From an uncultured Lachnospiraceae bacterium (GTDB lineage: Bacteria > Bacillota > Clostridia > Lachnospirales > Lachnospiraceae): a stretch of 64,000 nucleotides of DNA. The notes below the pieces were generated by a model. The model was not told the DNA's origin. It saw only the letters and a program-made list of their open reading frames with translations, and did not search any database. Location of the stretch: contig CALWRS010000002.1 in the NCBI GenBank assembly GCA_944384025.1, positions 124,001 to 188,000 on the forward strand, given 5' to 3'. Shown one piece after another: positions 9,430 to 16,574 of the stretch. Both the position numbers and the translations under genes were made by a program. Numbering within the stretch: the stretch's first letter is position 1; every line of letters begins with the position of its first letter.

Positions 9430-10356
9430 TCAGCCCTCCTTTTTGTTTTGCTCAAGCAGCGTAAGAATGAGCGCCATTCTTGCATAGACACCGTATTGCG
9501 CCTGTTCGAAATAAGAAGCGCGCGGGTCTTTGTCTACTTCCACGGAAATTTCGTTAACGCGGGGAAGCGGATGTAAAATATACATATCTTTCTTTGCGTT
9601 TTCCAGTTTCTTTGGTGTAAGAATAAAGGAATCTTTTAAGCGAATATAATCCTCTTCGTTAAAGAACCGCTCCTTTTGCACACGCGTCATATACAAAATA
9701 TCCAGCTCCGGCATAACGTCTTCCAGCTTAGAGACTTCTTTATACGGGATGTTTTTCGCGTCCAGCGTCTCTTCCCGCAGATAAGCGGGGATGCGCAGCT
9801 CATCCGGCGAAATAAGCACAAAGCGGATGTTTGGATAGCGAACCATTGCGTTAATCAGCGAATGCACGGTGCGTCCAAATTTTAAGTCGCCGCAAAGACC
9901 GATAGTCAGGTTGTCCAAACGCCCTTTACGTTCGGAAATCGTAAGCAAGTCAGTCAGCGTCTGCGTAGGGTGGTTGTGTCCGCCGTCTCCCGCGTTTATT
10001 ACTGGAATGCGGGAATACAAAGACGCAACATACGGAGCGCCTTCTTTTGGATGGCGCATGGCGCAAATGTCGGCGTAACAAGAAATAATGCGAATTGTAT
10101 CGGCAACGCTTTCGCCTTTGCTTGCCGAGCTGGAATCCGCAGAATGAAAGCCCAGCGTCTTCCCGCCAAGATTTAGCATAGCGGCCTCAAAGCTCAGTCT
10201 CGTTCTTGTGCTTGGTTCGTAAAAACAGGTTGCCAGCTTTTTGCCTTCGCAGGCGTGCGCATATTGCTCGGGATGTTTCATAATGTCTTTTGCAAGCGCA
10301 AGAATGTCGTTGATTTCCTCAACGGAAAGATCCAAAGGGGTGATCACATGTTTCAT
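9430..10356 (-). CDS. pyrB: Aspartate carbamoyltransferase catalytic chain
   Basis: Condenses carbamoyl phosphate and aspartate to N-carbamoylaspartate. 308 residues, normal for the family. The ATG at 10356 is chosen because GGAGGTAGCT lies immediately before it; an in-frame start four codons upstream would bury that site. Carbamoyl-phosphate loop [10 protein letters not shown] at residues 48-57, [10 protein letters not shown] in the middle, and [10 protein letters not shown] near the C-terminus are all present. A hairpin-T element lies about 30 bases upstream (see 10384-10415), so expression may depend on a promoter inside the end of uxaC or on controlled read-through. Confidence 0.97.
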   Translation of the reverse strand: MKHVITPLDLSVEEINDILALAKDIMKHPEQYAHACEGKKLATCFYEPSTRTRLSFEAAMLNLGGKTLGFHSADSSSASKGESVADTIRIISCYADICAMRHPKEGAPYVASLYSRIPVINAGDGGHNHPTQTLTDLLTISERKGRLDNLTIGLCGDLKFGRTVHSLINAMVRYPNIRFVLISPDELRIPAYLREETLDAKNIPYKEVSKLEDVMPELDILYMTRVQKERFFNEEDYIRLKDSFILTPKKLENAKKDMYILHPLPRVNEISVEVDKDPRASYFEQAQYGVYARMALILTLLEQNKKEG

Positions 10357-10383
10357 AGCTACCTCCACAAGTTTTTAATGACG

Positions 10384-10415
10384 GAAAAATAGCTTTCGGA
10401 TTTAATCCGAAAGCT
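10384..10415 (-). terminator. Terminator of uxaC / possible attenuator before pyrB
   Basis: Near-perfect palindrome AGCTTTCGGATT / AATCCGAAAGCT (10391-10415), followed on the minus strand by ATTTTTCC. The uxaC stop codon lies in the loop region. The structure ends about 28 bases before the pyrB start codon, leaving no room for a separate pyrB promoter after it. Confidence 0.7.
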
Positions 10416-11814
10416 GAAAATCAAAATAACGGTTGCAATTGCCAAAGGAAATGTCCTGTACAACTGAACCAAGGAATGCCAAATTCGCCGGATATTCGCC
10501 GGCGTCTACCCATTGACCAATGAGATTGCAAAGGATTCTGCGGAAATACTCATGGCGCGTATAAGAAAGAAAACTGCGCGAATCCGTCAGCATTCCGATA
10601 AAGTTGGAGAGCAGTCCAAGATTCGCAAGAGACGTCATCTGTTCTTCCATACCGGTTTTGTTGTCGTTAAACCACCACGCCGAACCGTGCTGCACTTTTG
10701 CAATGGCGGAGTCGTCTTGAAAACAGCCGATAATAGAGCCAATCGCAGCGTTGTCGATTGGATTTAGAGAATACAAAACCGTCTTTGGCAGCTGATTCGT
10801 TTCCGCCAAGCCGTTTAAAAAATCCGCTAGGCACGCGCTTGGGGTATAGTTGTCAATGCAGTCAAAGCCGGTATCGGGCCCAATTTGGTTAAAGAGATAC
10901 CGGTTGTTGTTGCGCTTAACGCCGTAGTGCAGCTGCATAACAAGACCAAGACGATGATATTCCTGCCCAAGATATGTCAAAAGTGCAGTTTTGTATTGCA
11001 GTTCTTCTGCGGGAAGCAGTTTACCGCCCGCCAGTTTCTTTTGGAAAATGGCGTTTGCTTGCTCCTTCGTGCAAGGCTCGTACATAACGTAGGAGAGCCC
11101 ATGATCCGAAACCTTACAGCCAAGCGAGCAAAAATAAGCAAGCCGTTCGCTCAAACACTGCGTTAAATCCGAGAAGGAAACGATCTTGCGGCCGCACACC
11201 GCGCCAAGTTTTTCGATATAATCGGCAAAGGTTTCTTTTTCAATGTAAAGCGCGTTGTCCGGGCGAAATGCCGGAAGTACGCGAACCGGAAAACTCTTGT
11301 CGCCTGCAAGCTGTTTGTGCCAGCGCAAATCGTCAATCGGATCGTCGGTTGTGCAAAGCAAACGGACATTGGAACGCAAAATCAGTCCGCGGGCGGACAT
11401 GGAGGGCTCCTTCAGTTTTTTGTTGCATTCTTCGTAAATTCTGGCAGCATTTGCTTTTGTCAGCGGTTCGTAAATGGAGAAATAACGCTGAAGCTCCAAA
11501 TGACTCCAGTGATAGAGCGGATTGCCAATCGCGCGTTCCAGCGTTTCCGCCCACTTTTCAAATTTTTCAAAATCAGAGGCATCTCCAGTTATGTAGCGCT
11601 CCGGCACGCCGTTGCTGCGCATTTGCCTCCATTTGTAATGGTCAGCGCCAAGCCAGACCTGCGTAATAGTAGAAAAGCGCACATCCTCCGCAATTTCCTT
11701 TGGGGGAATGTGACAATGATAATCAATAATGGGCGTTTGAGCCGCAAATTCGTGATACAGCCGTTGCGCAAATTCGGTTGTAAGTAAAAAATCCTTGTCC
11801 ATGAAGTTCCGCAT
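10402..11814 (-). CDS. uxaC: Glucuronate (uronate) isomerase
   Basis: Isomerises D-glucuronate to D-fructuronate (and D-galacturonate to D-tagaturonate) in hexuronate catabolism. 470 residues, the normal length. It starts MRNFMDKDFLLTTEFAQRLY; the ATG at 11814 follows GGAGGTGCTTTT, and upstream in-frame codons lie in the promoter. Signature metal-site stretch IIDYHCHIPPKEIAED, then LGADHYKWRQMRSNGV and GNPLYHWSHLELQRYF match the amidohydrolase-fold family. No other hexuronate genes (uxuA, uxuB, kdgK) are adjacent. It is divergent from a DUF4867 gene. Confidence 0.96.
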   Translation of the reverse strand: MRNFMDKDFLLTTEFAQRLYHEFAAQTPIIDYHCHIPPKEIAEDVRFSTITQVWLGADHYKWRQMRSNGVPERYITGDASDFEKFEKWAETLERAIGNPLYHWSHLELQRYFSIYEPLTKANAARIYEECNKKLKEPSMSARGLILRSNVRLLCTTDDPIDDLRWHKQLAGDKSFPVRVLPAFRPDNALYIEKETFADYIEKLGAVCGRKIVSFSDLTQCLSERLAYFCSLGCKVSDHGLSYVMYEPCTKEQANAIFQKKLAGGKLLPAEELQYKTALLTYLGQEYHRLGLVMQLHYGVKRNNNRYLFNQIGPDTGFDCIDNYTPSACLADFLNGLAETNQLPKTVLYSLNPIDNAAIGSIIGCFQDDSAIAKVQHGSAWWFNDNKTGMEEQMTSLANLGLLSNFIGMLTDSRSFLSYTRHEYFRRILCNLIGQWVDAGEYPANLAFLGSVVQDISFGNCNRYFDFQLSD

Positions 11815-11838
11815 AAAAGCACCTCCAATTCTCTTTTC

Positions 11839-11867
11839 ATCATAGCATACAGAATGTTGTATCACAA
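11839..11867 (-). promoter_or_regulatory. Sigma-A promoter for uxaC
   Basis: Minus-strand -35 TTGTGA (11862-11867) and -10 TATGAT (11839-11844) with a 17-base spacer, about 25 bases before the uxaC start codon. The divergent DUF4867 gene may start from the same region: TTGCAG at 11889-11894 and TACCAT at 11912-11917, or an extended -10 at 11904-11912, are weaker matches. Confidence 0.72.
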
Positions 11868-11959
11868 GGGGAAAAATGAAAAAACCTATTGCAGGTTTGC
11901 GCATGCTATGCTACCATGTAGAGAAGAAACATAGAAGGAAAGAAGGGAGCTTTTTACTT

Positions 11960-12601
11960 ATGGCACTGAAGATTCAACATGTAACCGATCCGGCATTTTC
12001 TGTTTACGGACGCGTCGTAGACGGCTACGACATGGAAGGGCTTTTAGAGGCGCTGAAAAAGACGCCGGCTTCTTTAACGGGCGTTGATTACGTACCGGGA
12101 GACGCAAGCCTTGAGGCAACACCGGCCATGGAAGATTTCCGGCAAAACTGCTACGGAGGAATGCCTATCCAGATTGGTTATTGCAACGGCGTAAATACGC
12201 GTCTTAACTGCTTGGAGTATCACAGAGACAGTGAAATTGACGTAGCGGGTGAGGATTGCATTCTTTTGCTTGCAAGACAGCAGGATTGTATGCAGGGAGA
12301 TCTGGACACCGCAAAAGTAGAAGCGTTTCTTTGCCCGAAAGGAACTGCGGTAGAGCTTTACGCGACGACGCTTCATTACGCTCCTTGCAGCGCAAAGAGC
12401 GGCGCAACTTTCCGTGTCGCTATCATTTTGCCGAAGGGTACAAATTACGAAAAGCCGGAAATTACCGTAAAAAATGCGGACGATGCCCGGCTCTTTGCCG
12501 CAAACAAATGGCTGATTGCGCACAAAGACGCGCCGGAAGCGAAAAATGGAGCCGTTATCGGGCTTGTCGGAGAAAATATCGACATTGCGGACCTGATTTA
12601 G
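11960..12601 (+). CDS. DUF4867 family protein
   Basis: 213-residue cytosolic protein (no signal peptide or membrane segment) beginning MALKIQHVTDPAFSVYGRVV. The ATG at 11960 follows an AAGGGAG site; longer in-frame starts run back into the uxaC promoter. The sequence has the look of DUF4867, a cupin-like family of Clostridia: GGMPIQIGYCNGVNTRLNCL, then EYHRDSEIDVAGEDCILLL, and AVELYATTLHYAPCSA. The recurrent His/Glu/Asp pattern on strands would suit a metal-binding cupin or a sugar lyase/isomerase (inference). Its divergent position next to uxaC hints at a role in uronic-acid or sugar use, but no reaction can be assigned. Confidence 0.72.
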   Translation: MALKIQHVTDPAFSVYGRVVDGYDMEGLLEALKKTPASLTGVDYVPGDASLEATPAMEDFRQNCYGGMPIQIGYCNGVNTRLNCLEYHRDSEIDVAGEDCILLLARQQDCMQGDLDTAKVEAFLCPKGTAVELYATTLHYAPCSAKSGATFRVAIILPKGTNYEKPEITVKNADDARLFAANKWLIAHKDAPEAKNGAVIGLVGENIDIADLI

Positions 12602-12618
12602 AAAATGTTCTGGAGCTG

Positions 12619-12885
12619 CTACAATTCCAGTTTGCAAGGAAACAGCAGCTCCTTTGCATTGATATCGACCAAAATAACATCGGGACCAATTTTACAAATA
12701 CAGCGAAACGGAATGACGTATTCCTGGTCGTGGCCAAGAAAGCCCCAAATCCGGCAAGGACCCGGGACAATGATCTTTTCTATGCAGCCCGTGCACGGAT
12801 CGAAGATGACGTCGCAGACATAGCCCAGACGTTCGCAGTCGCAGCAGTTGATGACTTCTTTTTGACGCAGTTCGCAAAAACGCAT
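12619..12885 (-). CDS. YlmC/YmxH family PRC-barrel protein (spore-lineage)
   Basis: Small protein of 88 residues beginning MRFCELRQKEVINCCDCERL, with RLGYVCDVIFD, EKIIVPG and PDVILVDI blocks typical of the YlmC/YmxH group, a PRC-barrel-like family common in spore-forming Firmicutes and annotated as sporulation-associated. It carries nine cysteines, several in pairs, which may bind metal (inference). AAGGAGCCGCC precedes the ATG. It is convergent with the DUF4867 gene, with a 17-base gap holding a possible long-loop stem (GGAGCTGCT / AGCAGCTCC), and divergent from nrdR. Confidence 0.85.
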   Translation of the reverse strand: MRFCELRQKEVINCCDCERLGYVCDVIFDPCTGCIEKIIVPGPCRIWGFLGHDQEYVIPFRCICKIGPDVILVDINAKELLFPCKLEL

Positions 12886-12974
12886 GGCGGCTCCTTAGTT
12901 CCGGATTGGCTTAGTAAAGAATATGCCAAAAAACGCGCAGAGGTTCCGATTTTGGTTCGCAGATTGGAGGAAAT

Positions 12975-13439
12975 ATGAAGTGTCCCTTTTGTGGAGCGGA
13001 AAATACCCGGGTAATTGATTCCCGGCCGGCGGAGGAGTCCAATTCCATTCGCCGCAGACGGCAATGCGACGTCTGTCGGAAACGCTTTACCACCTACGAA
13101 AAGGTGGAGACGATCCCTTTTATTGTGATTAAAAAGAACAATATGCGCGAGCAATACGACCGAAGCAAAATTGAGGCGGGCGTCGTGCGCTCCTGCCATA
13201 AACGACCAATTGGCGTGCAGCAGATTACGCGGGCAGTGGATGAAATAGAAACGCAGATTTTTAACCGGGAAGAAAAGGAAATTCCAAGCCACGTGATTGG
13301 AGAACTGGTCATGGACAAATTAAAGGAATTGGATCCGGTTGCATATGTGCGCTTTGCTTCTGTTTACCGCGAGTTTAAAGACGTGCCAACCTTTATGAAC
13401 GAACTGAAGTCGTTGTTGGAACATGAGAAAAGCTTGTGA
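12975..13439 (+). CDS. nrdR: Transcriptional repressor NrdR
   Basis: Nucleotide-sensing repressor of ribonucleotide reductase genes. 154 residues, usual length. The zinc ribbon is formed by Cys3, Cys6, Cys31 and Cys34 (CPFC ... CDVC). The ATP-cone domain starts with VETIPFIVIKKNNMREQYDR and ends in the conserved VAYVRFASVYREFKD stretch. GGAGGAAAT lies before the ATG. It is followed by its own terminator at 13501-13542, so it is probably monocistronic. Confidence 0.97.
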   Translation: MKCPFCGAENTRVIDSRPAEESNSIRRRRQCDVCRKRFTTYEKVETIPFIVIKKNNMREQYDRSKIEAGVVRSCHKRPIGVQQITRAVDEIETQIFNREEKEIPSHVIGELVMDKLKELDPVAYVRFASVYREFKDVPTFMNELKSLLEHEKSL

Positions 13440-13500
13440 ATATTGCCAAAGAAGCGAGACGCGAATTGGAAGTATTGTACATCGCGCAGAAATAAATTAC

Positions 13501-13542
13501 GGAACGCCTTGCCCGAAAATACGGGGAAAGCGTTCTTTTTTT
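13501..13542 (+). terminator. Rho-independent terminator after nrdR
   Basis: GGAACGC (13501-13507) pairs with GCGTTC (13530-13535), with inner CCCG / CGGG pairing in the loop, then seven T. Confidence 0.82.
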
Positions 13543-13557
13543 GTGAAAACGTACTCT

Positions 13558-13586
13558 TTGAGACGCTTTGCAGCGTTTGCTAAAAT
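13558..13586 (+). promoter_or_regulatory. Sigma-A promoter for comM-dprA region
   Basis: TTGAGA (13558-13563), a 17-base spacer and TAAAAT (13581-13586), starting just after the nrdR terminator and about 30 bases before the comM-like start codon. Confidence 0.7.
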
Positions 13587-13618
13587 GGGAAGGAAAACAA
13601 ACGAAGGGGGAGAGAAGG

Positions 13619-15175
13619 TTGCTTTGCAATACATACAGTTTTTCGCTTCACGGAATGGACGCGCTTTTGGTACAGGTGGAAATTGACGTTGGAAGCGGAC
13701 TGCCGGGAATTGAAATGGTTGGCTCGTTGTCAAAAGAAGTACGGGAGGCAAGAGAAAGAGTTCGCGTTGCGGTGCGAAACTCCGGTTTTGTGCTTCCGGC
13801 GCGCAAAGTAACCGTGAATTTATCTCCGGCGGACGTGCGTAAGGCAGGGACTGCCTACGACCTTGCTATTGCGCTTGGCATACTTGGCGGACTTGCTTAT
13901 CTTCCTATCGTCTCTTTTCACGAAGTATGTATGGTGGGAGAGTTGGGACTTGACGGAAGCGTGCGGCCGGTTGCCGGCGTTTTGTCGTGTACCTTTGCCG
14001 CAAGAGAGCGAGGATTTCGGCGGATTTTAGTTCCAGAAGCAAACGCGCAGGAAGCAAGAGTCCTTGAAGGAATTGAAGTTTGCGCCGTTAAAAGCTTAAC
14101 GCAGGCGATAGACGTTGTTTTGGAACGCGAAAAAGAGAGTTCGCTTTTGCCAGCGCCAACGCCGCAAAAAAGCGAAAAATTATCCGGAGATTTCTCGGAA
14201 ATTTATGGGCAGCATTTGGCAAAACGCGCTGCAGAAATTGCCGCAGCGGGGCAGCATAATTTATTGCTTTTGGGCCCGCCGGGAGCCGGTAAGACCATGC
14301 TTGCGCAACGAATTCCCGGAATTTTGCCGAAGATGACGCGCGAGGAGGCGCTTGAAGTAAGCCGCATATACAGCGTGGCCGGGCTTTTGCCGGAAGGAAG
14401 CGGACTGCTATTTAGGCGGCCGTTTCGTGCGCCGCATCATTCGTGTACGGTACAGGCTTTAACGGGCGGAGGGAGGGATGCGCGTCCCGGAGAAATTTCG
14501 CTGGCGACGCACGGTGTCTTATTTTTAGATGAATTTCCGGAATTTCGTCGTGCGGCGCTTGAATCGCTTCGACAGCCGCTTGAAGAACGCCGGATTTTTA
14601 TTTCGCGCGTGTCAAAAAGCGTGCAGTATCCCGCTTCCTTTTTGCTTGTTGCAGCAATGAACCCTTGCCCCTGCGGGTATTTTCCGGATCGGAATCGCTG
14701 CCGGTGTACGGACGACCAGATCCGCCGCTACCGAGGAAAAATCAGTCACCCGCTTATGGACCGCATTGACCTTTGCGTGGAGATGCCGGAAGTTCCTTTT
14801 TCGGAGATGCGAAAGAAAAAAGCGCCCGAATCTTCGGAGGATATTCGAGCCCGCGTGGAAAAAGCCGCTGCCATTCAGGAAAAGCGCTACGAAAAAACCG
14901 GATTTTGTTTTAACTCTCAAGTAGGAGCTATGGAGCACGACTCGTTTTTTCCTTTGTCACAGGCTTGTCAAAACGTTCTTCGGGAGCGTTTTCAGAAAAA
15001 TCAATTTTCCGTTCGGTCATATCACAGAATTATTCGGGTGGCAAGAACGATTGCTGATTTGGACGGCGCGGCGCAAATTGAGGCAGCTCATATTACGGAA
15101 GCGCTTTGCTATAATCGGTGGGACTTCGTTTATCAGATGTGGGAAGACTCCCGGCTCTATAGGCGGCGAGTATAG
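13619..15175 (+). CDS. YifB/ComM family Mg-chelatase-like AAA+ ATPase
   Basis: 518 residues from a TTG at 13619, giving the family-typical start MLCNTYSFSLHGMDALLVQV; a GGGGGAGAGAAGG site lies upstream, while an earlier in-frame TTG at 13568 falls in the promoter. An N-terminal S5-like ChlI domain (about 20-140) is followed by the AAA+ core with Walker A GPPGAGKTM, the conserved FRAPHHSCTVQALTGGG and Walker B VLFLDEFPEF, then CPCGYF and a C-terminal Mg_chelatase lid ending in RSYHRIIRVARTIADLDG. ComM relatives are hexameric helicases aiding branch migration in natural transformation. The dprA neighbour supports a DNA-uptake or recombination role. The last 45 bases also form one arm of a long inverted repeat. 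Confidence 0.92.
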   Translation: MLCNTYSFSLHGMDALLVQVEIDVGSGLPGIEMVGSLSKEVREARERVRVAVRNSGFVLPARKVTVNLSPADVRKAGTAYDLAIALGILGGLAYLPIVSFHEVCMVGELGLDGSVRPVAGVLSCTFAARERGFRRILVPEANAQEARVLEGIEVCAVKSLTQAIDVVLEREKESSLLPAPTPQKSEKLSGDFSEIYGQHLAKRAAEIAAAGQHNLLLLGPPGAGKTMLAQRIPGILPKMTREEALEVSRIYSVAGLLPEGSGLLFRRPFRAPHHSCTVQALTGGGRDARPGEISLATHGVLFLDEFPEFRRAALESLRQPLEERRIFISRVSKSVQYPASFLLVAAMNPCPCGYFPDRNRCRCTDDQIRRYRGKISHPLMDRIDLCVEMPEVPFSEMRKKKAPESSEDIRARVEKAAAIQEKRYEKTGFCFNSQVGAMEHDSFFPLSQACQNVLRERFQKNQFSVRSYHRIIRVARTIADLDGAAQIEAAHITEALCYNRWDFVYQMWEDSRLYRRRV

Positions 15176-15217
15176 CAAATTCGTATCAGTGGCGGGAGTC
15201 AATCCCCCATCTGATAA
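15130..15217 (+). repeat. Long inverted repeat across the comM stop codon, with overlapping direct repeat
   Basis: The left arm 15130-15152 begins TTATCAGATG, and the right arm 15194-15217 ends CATCTGATAA; they are complementary over about 20 of 23 positions. A partial direct copy of the left arm (TATCAGTGGCGGGAG, 15184-15198) competes for the same right arm by forming a local hairpin. Two mutually exclusive foldings are therefore possible, one including the end of the comM coding sequence. Confidence 0.7.
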
Positions 15218-15332
15218 ACGCTCCGCTTAGGATGCGCAGGGATTCGGTAAGGAAAATGTCAGCTAAAGCTGACCCGAATCCCGCGCCAAGACCCGCGAGC
15301 GGGCCTTGAAAGGAAAGAGGCGTAAGAACGCC
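15184..15332 (+). ncRNA. Strongly folded RNA segment between comM and dprA (candidate structured ncRNA or leader)
   Basis: In about 150 bases five helices can be drawn. (1) TATCAG-TGG-GGG / CCC-CCA-CTGATA, 15184-15216. (2) GCGC-a-GGGATTCGG (15234-15247) with CCGAATCCC-GCGC (15274-15286). (3) Nested inside it, GTCAGC-TAAA-GCTGAC (15258-15273), leaving a 10-base purine-rich bulge TAAGGAAAAT on one side. (4) CCCG-CGAG-CGGG (15292-15303). (5) GGCG-TAAGAA-CGCC (15319-15332). The last ends just before the dprA ribosome site. The density of helices and lack of any reading frame argue for a functional RNA. It might belong to the raiA RNA class, which is found near competence-type genes in Firmicutes, but I could not match it from memory with confidence. 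Confidence 0.6.
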
Positions 15333-15346
15333 GGAGGGGAGAAGAC

Positions 15347-16498
15347 GTGTCGGATTGTTATCAAATGTGGCTTTGCGCACAGACGCAAAATATTTCTGTA
15401 ATTCGGGAGCTGCTTGCTTATTTTGGAAGCGCGCAGGAAGTTTTTCGCTGCCGCAAAGAAGAATTTTTGGAATTGCCTTTTTTACAGGAAAATCAAAAGA
15501 GAAAGCTTGCGGAGGCGGCGTCGGAAAAAGTGCTTGAAAAACTGGAGCGCGACAGAAATCGGTTTCAGGTATCTTTTGTATGGAAGGAAGACCCAGAGTT
15601 TCCTGGGCGGCTGCTGTCTTTTTCGGACTGCCCGTATGGACTGTTTTATCAGGGGCGGCTGCCGGAGGCATCTGCACCGGCACTCGCTGTTGTAGGCGCA
15701 AGAGCTAATACGTTTTACGGAGCAGAAATGACGCGCCGCTTTGTGCGCGAACTGGCTTCGTACGGAATCGGAATCATTAGCGGGCTTGCTATGGGAATTG
15801 ACGGAATTGCGCACCGCGAGGCGCTGGAAGCAGAAGGAAAAACATTTGGAATTTTAGGCTCTGGAATCGGGACGCCGTATCCGAAGGAAAACTGGAATTT
15901 ATATTACCGCATGTTAGAGGAAGGCGGCGGTGTTTTGTCGGAATACGCTATGGGCGCGCCGCCCTTAAAGCAGCATTTTCCGTACCGAAACCGTCTAATT
16001 TCCGGGCTTTCGGACGGTGTACTTGTAGTAGAAGCAAAAGAAAGAAGCGGGACGATGCTTACGGTAGACCATGCCCTCCAGCAAGGCAAAGATGTCTACG
16101 TGATTCCAGGAAGACTTTCGGACGTGTGCAGTCTTGGCTGCAACCGGCTGATTCAACAAGGTGCAAAGCCGGCTCTTTCGCCGGAAGAATTGGCACAGGA
16201 GCTGGCGGGGGAAAATAAGGCGCTGTATGAAATGCTAAAAAAGGAAAAAACAGCGTCGGTTCGCAAAGGAGGCTTCGGAGAGAAAAATAGTAAAAATCCT
16301 CTTGCATCCGATGAGAAAATAGTGTATGCTTGTCTGCGTTTAGACCTTAAGCATTTCGATGCAATAGTTGACGAAACTGGTTATCGACCTTCGGAACTGG
16401 CGGGAATTCTTTTGTCGCTCGAGACCGGAGGGTGGATTTGTCAGCCCGTGCCCAATTATTATGCTGCGGTCTATCAGGAGGAGAAAGGCTCTGTCTGA
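15347..16498 (+). CDS. dprA: DNA-processing protein DprA
   Basis: Loads RecA on incoming single-stranded DNA in transformation; also widespread in species not known to be competent. 383 residues with a GTG start at 15347 after GGAGGGGAGAAG. Order: N-terminal SAM-like region (1-75), Rossmann-like core with VVGARANTFYGAEMTRRFV, GIISGLAMGIDGIAH and ILGSGIGTPYPKEN, then YRNRLISGLSDGVLVVEA, GTMLTVDHALQQGKDVY and the C-terminal winged-helix domain (about 325-375). The folded RNA segment lies directly upstream and topA 76 bases downstream, the standard dprA-topA order. Confidence 0.97.
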   Translation: MSDCYQMWLCAQTQNISVIRELLAYFGSAQEVFRCRKEEFLELPFLQENQKRKLAEAASEKVLEKLERDRNRFQVSFVWKEDPEFPGRLLSFSDCPYGLFYQGRLPEASAPALAVVGARANTFYGAEMTRRFVRELASYGIGIISGLAMGIDGIAHREALEAEGKTFGILGSGIGTPYPKENWNLYYRMLEEGGGVLSEYAMGAPPLKQHFPYRNRLISGLSDGVLVVEAKERSGTMLTVDHALQQGKDVYVIPGRLSDVCSLGCNRLIQQGAKPALSPEELAQELAGENKALYEMLKKEKTASVRKGGFGEKNSKNPLASDEKIVYACLRLDLKHFDAIVDETGYRPSELAGILLSLETGGWICQPVPNYYAAVYQEEKGSV

Positions 16499-16574
16499 TA
16501 AGCACCTTGTGGGTTCTAAACAGAAGTAACGGTTTTTAAGAAAGCTCTTTGCAAGAGTTGTATGGAGGACAGCC

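Noticed and set aside
9430-10400. PyrR-binding attenuator before pyrB.
   Set aside because: No anti-antiterminator stem or PyrR-type hexaloop sequence was found near the hairpin.
13423-13686. Open frame overlapping the end of nrdR and the start of comM.
   Set aside because: It crosses a clear terminator and promoter and overlaps two well-supported genes.
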